NCBI GenBank assembly: GCA_002422225.1
Contig: DITX01000089.1
Coordinates: 13,739-26,222, forward strand
Origin: Gammaproteobacteria bacterium UBA6173
GTDB taxonomy: Bacteria > Pseudomonadota > Gammaproteobacteria > Pseudomonadales > Pseudohongiellaceae
DNA length: 12,484 nucleotides
Reading direction: 5' to 3'
A program made the translations under genes and the position numbers. The notes under the pieces were generated by a model, which saw only the letters and a program-made list of their open reading frames with translations, did no database searches and had not been told where the DNA came from. This document shows, piece by piece, positions 1-7,135 of the stretch (position 1 is the stretch's first letter; each line of letters starts with the position of its first letter).

Positions 1-606
1 TTTGATTTAAGTTTCCTGCGCTGCATTCCCAACATGCTGATCATGGCCCCCAGCGACGAAAACGAATGCCGGCAGATGTTATACACCGGCCATCAATACA
101 TCGGGCCCGCCGCGGTGCGCTACCCGCGCGGCAAAGGACCGGGTGCTGTGATCAACCAGCAGATGACGGCATTACCGATTGGACAGGGTCTGATCAAACG
201 CCAAGGCCATACCGTTGCCTTGCTAGGTTTTGGCAGTATGGTCCACACGGCGCTGGCGGCCGCAGATGTGCTGGATGCCACCGTGGCAGACATGCGCTTT
301 ATCAAACCACTGGACACGGCCTTGATCGAAGAACTCACCAAACAGCACGCCTTGCTGGTGACCATCGAAGAAAATGCCCTGGCCGGCGGTGCTGGCTCTG
401 CCGTTAATGAATGGCTATTGCAAAACGACTATCAGATACCTGTGTTGAATCTGGGTTTGCCTGATCTGTTTATGGCGCATGGACGTGTGCCGGAAATGCT
501 AGCGGGTGTTGGCCTCGATAGAGACGGCATTATAGATGCCGTGCGCAATAAACTGGCGCGCTGCAAACTGCTTACCCGCGCCGGCAGTTTTCCAGCGGGC
601 ATTTAA
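1..606 (+). CDS. dxs: 1-deoxy-D-xylulose-5-phosphate synthase, C-terminal part (5' end outside window)
   Basis: The frame is open from base 1 and ends at TAA 604-606, giving the last 201 residues of a protein that is normally about 620 long. It starts in the family's FDLS.LRCIPNM segment and continues through APSDENECRQMLYTG and AVRYPRG to the transketolase C-terminal domain (VDMRFIKPLD-like stretch, then VTIEENALAGGAGSAVNEWL and VLNLGLPD). From family knowledge, DXS is a cytosolic thiamine-diphosphate enzyme that condenses pyruvate with glyceraldehyde 3-phosphate, the first step of the MEP isoprenoid pathway; its product also feeds thiamine and pyridoxal synthesis. The thiamine-diphosphate-binding domain lies upstream of the window. 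In E. coli dxs is also near nusB-thiL-pgpA, so the neighbourhood is conserved. cobO follows after 45 bases on the same strand. Nothing in the visible part suggests damage. Confidence 0.97.
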   Translation, partial: FDLSFLRCIPNMLIMAPSDENECRQMLYTGHQYIGPAAVRYPRGKGPGAVINQQMTALPIGQGLIKRQGHTVALLGFGSMVHTALAAADVLDATVADMRFIKPLDTALIEELTKQHALLVTIEENALAGGAGSAVNEWLLQNDYQIPVLNLGLPDLFMAHGRVPEMLAGVGLDRDGIIDAVRNKLARCKLLTRAGSFPAGI

Positions 607-651
607 TCAGCACGTTTTTGTTCATACTTAATACTCAAACCGGTAATCCCG

Positions 652-1260
652 ATGGAAACTCGCGAGGAACGCAACGAACGCCACAAAAAAGCCATGCAAC
701 GCAAAAAGCAGCATGTCGACGAGCGCATTGCGGCAGCGGTGATCGATAAGGGCCTGCTGTTGGTGCTCACCGGAAATGGCAAAGGCAAAAGCTCTTCGGC
801 GTTTGGCATGCTAGCGCGCAGTGTTGGCCATGGGCTGCGTTGCGGCGTGGTACAGTTCATCAAAGGCCAATGGGTGTGTGGCGAACACTTATTGTTTTCC
901 GAACACCCGCTAGTTGAGTTTTACGTGATGAACACTGGTTTTACTTGGGACACTCAGGATAGGGAAGGCGACATCGCGGCCGCCGAAAAAACCTGGCTGC
1001 ACGCGGAACAATTACTCCGCAATCCTGACGTGAAAGTGGTGGTGCTGGATGAATTGACCTACATGCTCACCTATGGCTACCTAGATCATAACAAGGTGTT
1101 TGAGGCCTTGAGCAATCGACCGGCTGATCAGCATGTGATCGTCACCGGCCGTAATGCCAGTGACAAACTGATTGCCATGGCTGACACCGTCAGCGAGATC
1201 AATGATGTTAAACATGCGTTTAATGCCGGCATTCGCGTGCAGAAAGGTATCGACTATTAA
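652..1260 (+). CDS. cobO: Cob(I)yrinic acid a,c-diamide adenosyltransferase (corrinoid adenosyltransferase, BtuR/CobA/CobO type)
   Basis: A 202-residue protein (E. coli BtuR is about 196). It transfers the 5'-deoxyadenosyl group of ATP to reduced corrinoids in the cytoplasm, making adenosylcobalamin or its precursor. The P-loop GNGKGKSSSAFG is at residues 41-52. Other family blocks are VVQFIKGQW (66-74), MNTGFTWDTQ (93-102), the Walker-B-like VVVLDELTYM (129-138), VIVTGR (162-167), ADTVSEI (177-183) and the C-terminal GI-DY ending. The lysine- and arginine-rich N-terminus (about residues 1-28) matches the helix of this family. The ATG at 652 fits the family length, but I see no convincing Shine-Dalgarno sequence before it. 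It lies 45 bases after dxs and overlaps the btuF-like frame, so the two are probably co-translated. Without corrin-ring synthesis genes in view, a salvage role is the modest inference; a de novo role cannot be excluded. Confidence 0.96.
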   Translation: METREERNERHKKAMQRKKQHVDERIAAAVIDKGLLLVLTGNGKGKSSSAFGMLARSVGHGLRCGVVQFIKGQWVCGEHLLFSEHPLVEFYVMNTGFTWDTQDREGDIAAAEKTWLHAEQLLRNPDVKVVVLDELTYMLTYGYLDHNKVFEALSNRPADQHVIVTGRNASDKLIAMADTVSEINDVKHAFNAGIRVQKGIDY

Positions 1261-2131
1261 GGCGTACCTGCTGCTATTGTTGACAAGCGGCCTGTTCTGG
1301 TCTGGCACTGCCTTTGCTCAAAACCTGTCCGTGCAAGATGACACCGGATACGTGGTCACCCTCGACAAACCTGCGCAACGCATCATCAGCCTCGCCCCCT
1401 CCATGACTGAATTACTGTTCAGCCTGGGTGCGGGTGACCGCATTTTTGGTGTCATGGACTACAGCAACTACCCGCCGGCTGCACTGGACATCCCGATAGT
1501 TGGCCGGTACGACATGCTCGACATGGAGCAGATTATTGCCCTGCAACCTGACCTGGTGGTGGCTTGGTTGACAGGCAATCCTCGTAATGCCATTCAACGA
1601 CTCAAAGAGCTTGGCATTGCGGTATACACTGCGGAACCCGACAGCCTGCTCAGCATCTCAGAGCACCTGCTACGACTAGGGGAATTGACCGGACAAAACC
1701 AGCAGGCTGCCAGCCTGAGTCAACAACTGCTAACTCGACTAAGCGCGGTAGAAACCCAACACACCAACACAACACCAGTGCGGGTGTTTTATCAGGTTTG
1801 GCACTCACCCATTATCAGCGTGGGCGGCGCCGAACTGATCAATGACATGATCAGACGCTGCGGGGGCGTCAATATCTTTGTGGATTTGCCGGTGGGACCC
1901 AAAGTCAATCTTGAAGATGTGTTGTTACGTGATCCGGAGGTTATTATTGCCAGCGGCTCTGACCACACAAGTCCGGCTTGGTTGAACGACTGGTTGCAAT
2001 GGCCTGAAATGACGGCGGTGCGCAATCAGCACTTGTATGCGATTGAGCCCGACCTTGTGCAGCGCCACAGCCTGAGAGCGCTGCAAGGAATGGATACCAT
2101 GTGTGAGTTGATAGCGCGGGCACGTCGCTGA
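1223..2131 (+). CDS. btuF: Periplasmic cobalamin-binding protein of an ABC transporter (BtuF-like)
   Basis: Counted from the ATG at 1223 the product is 302 residues. A signal peptide (hydrophobic AYLLLLLTSGLFW, cleavage after AFA before QNLSV, about residue 32) is followed by the class III substrate-binding fold: RIISLAPSMTELLFSLGAG (53-71), a YSNYPP loop, QPDLVVAW (108-115), and in the second lobe CGGVNIF, NLEDVLLRDPEVIIASG and the C-terminal helix. E64 and E231 align with the two BtuF glutamates that dock onto BtuC arginines, and W115 with a B12-pocket tryptophan. From family knowledge, BtuF delivers vitamin B12 to BtuCD; no btuC or btuD is in view. The start is uncertain. The ATG at 1223 overlaps cobO by 38 bases and has no Shine-Dalgarno sequence. 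An ATT at 1256 has AAAGG eight bases upstream and would give a textbook 22-residue signal peptide. The stop abuts the ribA stop. Confidence 0.9.
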   Translation: MPAFACRKVSTIKAYLLLLLTSGLFWSGTAFAQNLSVQDDTGYVVTLDKPAQRIISLAPSMTELLFSLGAGDRIFGVMDYSNYPPAALDIPIVGRYDMLDMEQIIALQPDLVVAWLTGNPRNAIQRLKELGIAVYTAEPDSLLSISEHLLRLGELTGQNQQAASLSQQLLTRLSAVETQHTNTTPVRVFYQVWHSPIISVGGAELINDMIRRCGGVNIFVDLPVGPKVNLEDVLLRDPEVIIASGSDHTSPAWLNDWLQWPEMTAVRNQHLYAIEPDLVQRHSLRALQGMDTMCELIARARR

Positions 2132-2722
2132 TCACTGCTTGAATAAATGCCCCATCTTACGGCCTTTAACTTCGAGGTAATCCTCATTGTGCAAGTTGAG
2201 CCCCGCTTCAATCGGCACACGATCGACTACCTGAATGCCCAGTGCTCTAAGCGCATCCATTTTAAGCGGGTTGTTGGTCATCAAACGCACTTGAGTGACC
2301 CCAAAGTGCTGCAGAATCGGTTTGCAGATATCGTACTCGCGACCATCGGCGGCAAAACCCAATTGTTCATTGGCCTCAACGGTATCAGCACCTTTGTCCT
2401 GCAGGGAATAGGCCTTGATCTTGTTCAGCAGTCCAATCCCGCGACCCTCCTGGCGCAAATACAAAATCATGCCACGGCCAGCCTCTTTGACCTTCTGCAT
2501 GGCAAATTGCAGTTGAGGTCCACAATCGCAGCGCATACTAAAAAGCGCATCGCCTGTCAGACATTCTGAGTGCAGACGGCACAAGACTGGCTCGGGTGTG
2601 CTGATGTCGCCCATACTCAGCACAACATGCTCCTTGCCGGTCAGCGTGTCTTCAAAACCATGAATTAAAAAATCTCCCAGCTCGGTTGGGAGCGTGGCGC
2701 TGGCAACAAACTTAATACTCAC
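2132..2722 (-). CDS. ribA: GTP cyclohydrolase II
   Basis: 196 residues, the same length as E. coli RibA. It opens the imidazole ring of GTP, releasing formate and pyrophosphate, to give 2,5-diamino-6-ribosylamino-pyrimidinone 5'-phosphate, the first step of riboflavin synthesis. Zinc ligands C54, C65 and C67 sit in HSECLTGDALFSMRCDCG (51-68). YLRQEGRGIGLLNKI (88-102), Y105, FAADGREY with D126 and R128, and TNNPLKMDAL (149-158) are the substrate and catalytic blocks. It is therefore a complete enzyme, unlike the degenerate copy fused to RibB upstream in the same gene train. The start is GTG, with AGAGG eight bases upstream on the minus strand. It is the last gene of the train, 12 bases after pgpA. 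Its TGA stop touches the btuF stop without a spacer. Confidence 0.97.
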   Translation of the reverse strand: MSIKFVASATLPTELGDFLIHGFEDTLTGKEHVVLSMGDISTPEPVLCRLHSECLTGDALFSMRCDCGPQLQFAMQKVKEAGRGMILYLRQEGRGIGLLNKIKAYSLQDKGADTVEANEQLGFAADGREYDICKPILQHFGVTQVRLMTNNPLKMDALRALGIQVVDRVPIEAGLNLHNEDYLEVKGRKMGHLFKQ

Positions 2723-2734
2723 GTGGTAAACCTC

Positions 2735-3211
2735 TTACAAAATCCAGGCAGCCAACAGCTGCAGACAAATCCAGGCCATCACACCCGCCAACACATCGTC
2801 GATCATGATGCCAAATCCACCATGAACATGACGATCAAACCAGCGAATCGGCCAAGGTTTGACGATGTCAAACAATCGAAACAACACAAAACCACACAGC
2901 AGCCACAACAGACCGGGTGGCGCCAGAAACAGGGTCAACCAGAAGCCAATAAATTCATCCCAGACAATTCCGCCGTGATCATGCACCCCTATGTCTTGAG
3001 CAGTTTTGCCGCACAACCATACACCCAGCACAAATCCCACCGCCAGAAACAGCAAGTATGCAAAAGGGGTCATGTCCGGTAACAGCAGATAAAGCCCAGC
3101 CGCCGCGAGGGTGCCAAAGGTCCCGGGGGCGCGCGGTGCCGCCCCGCTGCCCAGACCAAAGGCTAGGAAATGTACTGGATTGCGCCAAACAGATGCCGGC
3201 GTTGCCGCCAT
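2735..3211 (-). CDS. pgpA: Phosphatidylglycerophosphatase A
   Basis: 158 residues, typical for the family. It is an inner-membrane enzyme that removes phosphate from phosphatidylglycerophosphate to give phosphatidylglycerol. Family blocks are GLGSGAAPRAPGTFGTLAA (19-37), VWDEFIGFW (83-91), LFDIVKPWPIRWFD (113-126) and GGFGIMIDDVLAG (131-143); the acidic residues of WDEF and IDD are the expected magnesium and catalytic positions. About four hydrophobic segments are visible (roughly 32-45, 50-68, 88-112 and 138-157). The start is ATG at 3211. The upstream thiL stop TGA runs into GG, giving TGAGG about nine bases before the ATG, so stop and ribosome site overlap and coupled translation is likely. 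Eleven bases separate it from thiL and twelve from ribA. The nusB-thiL-pgpA order is the classical one. Confidence 0.95.
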   Translation of the reverse strand: MAATPASVWRNPVHFLAFGLGSGAAPRAPGTFGTLAAAGLYLLLPDMTPFAYLLFLAVGFVLGVWLCGKTAQDIGVHDHGGIVWDEFIGFWLTLFLAPPGLLWLLCGFVLFRLFDIVKPWPIRWFDRHVHGGFGIMIDDVLAGVMAWICLQLLAAWIL

Positions 3212-3222
3212 GATTCACAACC

Positions 3223-4248
3223 TCACAGTTGATCAGAGAAGTGATTGTAACCTTTCAGTGACAAGGGGTGTTGCTGACCTGAAAAAGTTTGTAAACGAAT
3301 GCCCATTCCCCGGTCAATCTGGCCTATGCGCGTGAAGCGTAAGCCCAGTGCCGCCATGGCAGCAAGCGCTGCTGATTCATGTACAGGCGAGACACACACA
3401 CACAGCTCATAGTCATCACCGCCACTTAAGGCCAGTGCCAATTGCTCGGATTTGGGCACGCATTTTAAAAAGGTATCCGATAAGGGAATGGCGTCCGGGT
3501 CAATCACAGCACCGAGGGTTTGAGATTCATCCGCATTTTTGCCAGCACTGGCCTCCAGCACATGGGCCAGATCCGAGGCCAGTCCGTCTGAGATATCCAG
3601 TGCGGCCGATGCAAGGCCTCGCAGCGCAATACCCGCACTGATGCGCGCGTCAGGCTGGTAAAACGCCTGTTGCAACATCTGTCTTGAGCTGTTGTCGAGT
3701 GCTGCACTGTCCAATCTGGCATCCGCCAATAACCACCACAACGCAGCGGCCGCATCACCCAGCTCACCTGTGACATAAACCGCATCACCCACTGCAGCAC
3801 CGGAACGTAACAAGGCTTTACCGGTGGGCACTTTGCCGTGCACCTGAATGGTGATCGATAACGGGCCGCGTGTGGTATCCCCACCGATCAGTGGACATTT
3901 ATAAGTCTGCGCAACGGACGCGAGCCCTTGGCTGAATGCAGCCAGCCAATGCACATCCGGCGAAGGTAAACTGATTGCCAAGGTAAATGCCACAGGCTCT
4001 GCACCCATGGCTGCTAGATCACTGAGATTCACCAGCAGGCACCGCTGCGCCAGCAAAAAAGGGTCAGCTTGCGCCGGAAAGTGAACGGACTCGTTCAGCG
4101 TGTCGATGGACATCACCAGATTAAAACCGGCAGGCAATGACACAATGGCTGCATCATCACCCGGACCCAGCAGCACATCGTCATGAGCAAAATTTAGCTC
4201 AGGCGTACCGAAGTAGCGCCTGATCAGTTCAAACTCGCCCTGAGCCAC
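3223..4248 (-). CDS. thiL: Thiamine-monophosphate kinase
   Basis: 341 residues (E. coli ThiL is about 325). It phosphorylates thiamine monophosphate to thiamine diphosphate with ATP in the cytoplasm. PurM/ThiL-fold blocks are GEFELIRRYF (4-13), GPGDDAAIV (28-36), SIDTL (47-51), NLSDLAAMGAEP (74-85), IGGDTTRGPLS (121-131), ALDISDGLASDLAH (216-229) and LSGGDDYELC (274-283), with a YNHF-type ending. I chose the GTG at 4248 because the family begins right at GEFxLI. GGAG lies just upstream (close, 4 bases), whereas the longer open frame back to a TTG at 4326 lies entirely inside nusB and has no family match. With this start the gene overlaps the end of nusB by 20 bases, so coupling is likely. The co-transcribed glyA and the nearby dxs also connect to cofactor and one-carbon metabolism. 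Confidence 0.95.
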   Translation of the reverse strand: MAQGEFELIRRYFGTPELNFAHDDVLLGPGDDAAIVSLPAGFNLVMSIDTLNESVHFPAQADPFLLAQRCLLVNLSDLAAMGAEPVAFTLAISLPSPDVHWLAAFSQGLASVAQTYKCPLIGGDTTRGPLSITIQVHGKVPTGKALLRSGAAVGDAVYVTGELGDAAAALWWLLADARLDSAALDNSSRQMLQQAFYQPDARISAGIALRGLASAALDISDGLASDLAHVLEASAGKNADESQTLGAVIDPDAIPLSDTFLKCVPKSEQLALALSGGDDYELCVCVSPVHESAALAAMAALGLRFTRIGQIDRGMGIRLQTFSGQQHPLSLKGYNHFSDQL

Positions 4249-4744
4249 GCTGCTCCAACACCCGCAAGGTTTTTGACGCACGATCAAGCACGCCGTTGAT
4301 GTATTTGTGACTGTCTGTGGCACCAAACACTTTGGCCAGTTCTACCGCCTCGTTGATCACCACCTTGTACGGCACATCAATGCGATGTTCCAGCTCGTAA
4401 AGACCCAGACGCAGCAAAGACAATTCAATCGGATCCAGTGCTGACATTTCCCGGTCCAGCCAGGGCGCCATCATGGCATCAAGACTGGCAACATTAGCCA
4501 CCACTTGCGGGAACACTTCCTTAAAAAAGTCGCGATCAATTTTTCCCTGATAATAAACCAGAAATTCCGCCAGAATTTCATTGACCGGTGCGCGTGCCAT
4601 TTCCCATTGATACAAAGCCTGCAGCAGCATACGTCTGGCTTTCTGGCGATCACTCAGCTTTTTCTTTTTGCCTTCGTCATCCAGCTCGCGGCTGCCTTTT
4701 TCAGCAGACTCCGAAATAGACTTTGCGCTTGTTAAATCAATCAC
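4229..4744 (-). CDS. nusB: Transcription antitermination factor NusB, with an N-terminal charged extension
   Basis: 171 residues against about 139 in E. coli. NusB binds boxA RNA with S10 (NusE) and supports antitermination on rRNA operons. The all-helical NusB domain spans about residues 31-162: RQKARRMLLQALYQWEM (33-49), DPIELSLLRLGLYELEHR (104-121), DVPYKVVINEAVELAKVFG (123-141) and DSHKYINGVLDRAS (144-157). Residues 1-30 are an extra polar stretch (serine-rich, then LDDEGKKKK) with no family counterpart and probably disordered. The start is GTG at 4744, four bases after the ribH stop, with GGGAG nine bases upstream. The longer frame begins at a TTG inside ribH and is only a ribH shadow. 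No ATG lies between this GTG and the conserved domain. It overlaps thiL downstream. Confidence 0.94.
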   Translation of the reverse strand: MIDLTSAKSISESAEKGSRELDDEGKKKKLSDRQKARRMLLQALYQWEMARAPVNEILAEFLVYYQGKIDRDFFKEVFPQVVANVASLDAMMAPWLDREMSALDPIELSLLRLGLYELEHRIDVPYKVVINEAVELAKVFGATDSHKYINGVLDRASKTLRVLEQRGSGRV

Positions 4745-4748
4745 GCTG

Positions 4749-5225
4749 TCAGGCTCCCAGCTTGTTGATGACACTGACCATTTCCAGTGCACCCAGCGCT
4801 GCTTCCGCGCCTTTATTGCCTGCTTTAGTACCAGCACGCTCAATCGCCTGCTCGATGGAATCCACGGTCAACACACCAAAGGCAATCGGCGTACCGGTAT
4901 CAAGGCTGACATGCGCCAGGCCTTTCACACACTCGCCTGCTACATAGTCAAAATGCGGTGTGCCACCACGAATCACCGCACCAATGGCAATCATCGCATC
5001 GCAGGGATGTTTGGCTAACACGCGTTTGGCCAGCACAGGCAGCTCATAGGCGCCAGGTGCCATCACAATGGTAATGTTGTCTTCCGATACGCCGTGCCGA
5101 CGCAGCGCATCCACAGCACCGTCCACCAACTTTTCAACAATGAACCAATTGAATCGTGAAGCCACAATAATAAAACGACCATTACCTGGGAGAAAATCCC
5201 CTTCAATTCTGCAAATTCCGCTCAT
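4749..5225 (-). CDS. ribH: 6,7-dimethyl-8-ribityllumazine synthase
   Basis: 158 residues, the usual length. It condenses 5-amino-6-ribitylaminouracil (from RibD) with 3,4-dihydroxy-2-butanone 4-phosphate (from RibB) to lumazine, the substrate of riboflavin synthase. It normally assembles as pentamers or 60-mer capsids. Substrate-pocket blocks are ASRFNWFIVEKLVDGA (22-37), APGAYELPV (56-64) and GAVIRGGTPHFDYVAGE (82-98), the last with the presumed general base H91. GTPIAFGVLTVDSIEQAIER and TKAGNKGAEAALGALEM follow near the C-terminus. The ATG at 5225 is preceded by GAGAGGAA six bases upstream, one of the best ribosome sites in the operon. 61 bases separate it from ribB and four from nusB. That gap shows no hairpin or riboswitch. 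Confidence 0.98.
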   Translation of the reverse strand: MSGICRIEGDFLPGNGRFIIVASRFNWFIVEKLVDGAVDALRRHGVSEDNITIVMAPGAYELPVLAKRVLAKHPCDAMIAIGAVIRGGTPHFDYVAGECVKGLAHVSLDTGTPIAFGVLTVDSIEQAIERAGTKAGNKGAEAALGALEMVSVINKLGA

Positions 5226-5286
5226 GCTGCATTCCTCTCATTCAATAACACAAATCTGTAGAAGCCCAACCGGTCACGCCGCTGTT

Positions 5287-6408
5287 TTACGCTGAAACCT
5301 CAAACTGCACAAACTCAACCACTTCCAGATCAAAACCGGTGACGGCATTAAATTTGGCCGGGTAACTAAGCAAGCGCATTTTGCCTACGCCCAGTTCCCT
5401 GAGAATTTGGGATCCAGTACCAATGGTCACATCACTGCCGGCGTGACGATGGCGACGCGGGATGACTTTGCGATGCCCCACCACACTGGCGATACTCTCA
5501 TTAATGTCCTCATCGTAGTCATCACCGCTGAGCAGCACGGCCACGCCTTTGCCTTCAGCAGCAATACGCTCCAGCGCTCGGCTGAATGACCAGCTGGTGC
5601 CGCCAGGGACAATCACATTGCAGATATCACGCAGCGTACTGGCGATGTGCACACGCACCAGCGTGGGATGCTCTTTGCTAATATCACCCAGGGTAAAGGC
5701 CAGGTGGGTTACGCCGGAAATTGTGTCTTCAAAGGTATGCAAGGTAAATTGGCCATATTCAGTGGAAAGCACATTACTGCTCTTTTTCACCACCGTGTGT
5801 TCATTGGCGATCCGGTAATGAATCAAATCAACGATGGTGCCGATTTTTAAGCCGTGTTTTTCAGCAAACACTTCCAGATCAGGACGGCGTGCCATGGTGC
5901 CATCTTCATTCATGATTTCGACAATCGCTGCTGCCGGGGTATACCCTGCCAGACGCGCCAGATCACAACCGGCTTCGGTATGACCTGCGCGGCGCAACAC
6001 ACCACCGGGCTGCGCCATGATCGGGAATATGTGACCAGGCTGCACAATGTCTTCGGGCTTGGCATCACGCGCCACAGCAACCTGTATGGTGCGTGCACGG
6101 TCTGCGGCGGAAATGCCCGTTGTCACACCGGTTGCCGCCTCAATAGACACGGTAAAATTGGTGTTATACGGGGTATTGTTTTTGCTGACCATCAAACCCA
6201 GGTCCAATTGCTCACAACGCTGACGGGTCAAGGTCAGACACACCAGCCCACGCGCATGTTTTGCCATAAAATTGATGTCTTCGGCGCTCACCCGCTCGGC
6301 CGCAATAATCAGATCGCCTTCGTTTTCGCGATCCTCGTCATCCATGAGGATAACCATTTTGCCCTGACGGATATCATCAATCAGTTCTTCAATTGTGTTC
6401 AGTTTCAT
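5287..6408 (-). CDS. ribB: 3,4-dihydroxy-2-butanone 4-phosphate synthase fused to a degenerate GTP cyclohydrolase II-like domain (RibBX type)
   Basis: 373 residues in two domains. Residues 1-200 are a complete RibB, which converts ribulose 5-phosphate to dihydroxybutanone phosphate and formate: MDDEDRENEGDLI (22-34, acidic metal site), the SAADRARTI loop (100-108), GHTEAGCDLARLAG (142-155) and E164 in the IVEIMNEDG stretch (162-170). Residues about 205-370 follow the RibA fold (FTLHTFEDTISGVTHLAFTLGD aligns with the RibA start). The zinc-cysteine segment of RibA is replaced by VHIASTLRDICNVI (253-266), and the QEGRG-type catalytic loop is absent. This domain therefore should not open GTP, in line with the separate complete ribA downstream. 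RibBX hybrids are known in proteobacteria, and the X domain role is poorly defined. The start is ATG at 6408 with only a weak AGG upstream. A 63-base gap separates it from ribE, too short for an FMN riboswitch. Confidence 0.95.
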   Translation of the reverse strand: MKLNTIEELIDDIRQGKMVILMDDEDRENEGDLIIAAERVSAEDINFMAKHARGLVCLTLTRQRCEQLDLGLMVSKNNTPYNTNFTVSIEAATGVTTGISAADRARTIQVAVARDAKPEDIVQPGHIFPIMAQPGGVLRRAGHTEAGCDLARLAGYTPAAAIVEIMNEDGTMARRPDLEVFAEKHGLKIGTIVDLIHYRIANEHTVVKKSSNVLSTEYGQFTLHTFEDTISGVTHLAFTLGDISKEHPTLVRVHIASTLRDICNVIVPGGTSWSFSRALERIAAEGKGVAVLLSGDDYDEDINESIASVVGHRKVIPRRHRHAGSDVTIGTGSQILRELGVGKMRLLSYPAKFNAVTGFDLEVVEFVQFEVSA

Positions 6409-6471
6409 AGCGTATGCTTATTAACCTGCTGTTTTTTGAATTGAACCGTGTTCTTGCTTGGCACCCTGCAC

Positions 6472-7131
6472 TCAGTTAAAACCATGCTCGGCCAAAAACG
6501 CTTGTGTCAGACCACCGCCCGCAGACGGCTGCGCGGCTTTGTCTCCGAGAATCAGCCGTTCCAGATAACGACTGATCAGATCCACTTCAATATTGACCTG
6601 ATGACCGACACGATAGGTATGAATAATGGTGGCGTTTTGCGTGTGAGGAATGATGTTAACACCGAACACGGCACCGGACACAGCGTTGACCGTCAGGCTG
6701 GTACCATCGATACACACTGATCCCTTCTGGGCGATGTATTTGGCCAGTTCGTCGGGCACGCGCACGTCCACACGCCAGCTGCCGCCATCTTCGCTGAGGC
6801 TGATGATCTCGCCAACACCATCCACATGGCCGCTGACCAGATGCCCACCCAAGCGTGTGCGTGGTGTCAGGGCTTTTTCCAGATTGACTTTAGAGCCTGA
6901 TTTTAAAAAACGAAAGGTGGTCAGACTGATCGTCTCGTTGGAGACATCCGCGCTGAATCCCTGAGCGTCAAAATCCGTCACGGTCAAACAGCAACCATTG
7001 ACCGCGATGCTGTCACCCAGCTTCACATCTGAAAAATCCAGCGCCGGACAGCTGACACGCAGCCGCCATTCTTTGCTGCGCAGACTGAGTTCACTGACCT
7101 GCCCTAATGCTTCAATGATACCGGTGAACAA
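6472..7131 (-). CDS. ribE: Riboflavin synthase (alpha subunit)
   Basis: 219 residues (the family is about 210-220). It dismutates two lumazine molecules into riboflavin and the pyrimidine that returns to RibH. Two tandem lumazine-binding barrels are visible: residues 1-97, starting FTGIIEALGQV with SIAVNGCCLTV (41-51), and 98-195 with GGHLVSGHVDGVG (95-107) and SVCIDGTSLTV (138-148). The paralogous second block marks the internal duplication. The C-terminal trimerisation helix (DLISRYLERL, 184-193) and a glycine-rich tail follow. The start codon is TTG at 7131: it is preceded by AGAGGAG eight bases upstream, and the family begins exactly M-FTGII. The Shine-Dalgarno sequence lies inside the end of ribD, whose TAA is four bases before the TTG, so coupled translation is likely. 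Confidence 0.97.
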   Translation of the reverse strand: MFTGIIEALGQVSELSLRSKEWRLRVSCPALDFSDVKLGDSIAVNGCCLTVTDFDAQGFSADVSNETISLTTFRFLKSGSKVNLEKALTPRTRLGGHLVSGHVDGVGEIISLSEDGGSWRVDVRVPDELAKYIAQKGSVCIDGTSLTVNAVSGAVFGVNIIPHTQNATIIHTYRVGHQVNIEVDLISRYLERLILGDKAAQPSAGGGLTQAFLAEHGFN

Positions 7132-7135
7132 ACGA

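Noticed and set aside
4229..4326. Longer thiL starting at 4326
   Set aside because: The extra 26 residues come from a TTG inside nusB, have no family counterpart, and a GTG with a nearby GGAG lies exactly where ThiL proteins begin.
5854..6444. A 196-codon plus-strand frame opposite ribB
   Set aside because: It is the antisense shadow of a clearly conserved gene; cysteine- and histidine-rich composition is typical of such shadows.
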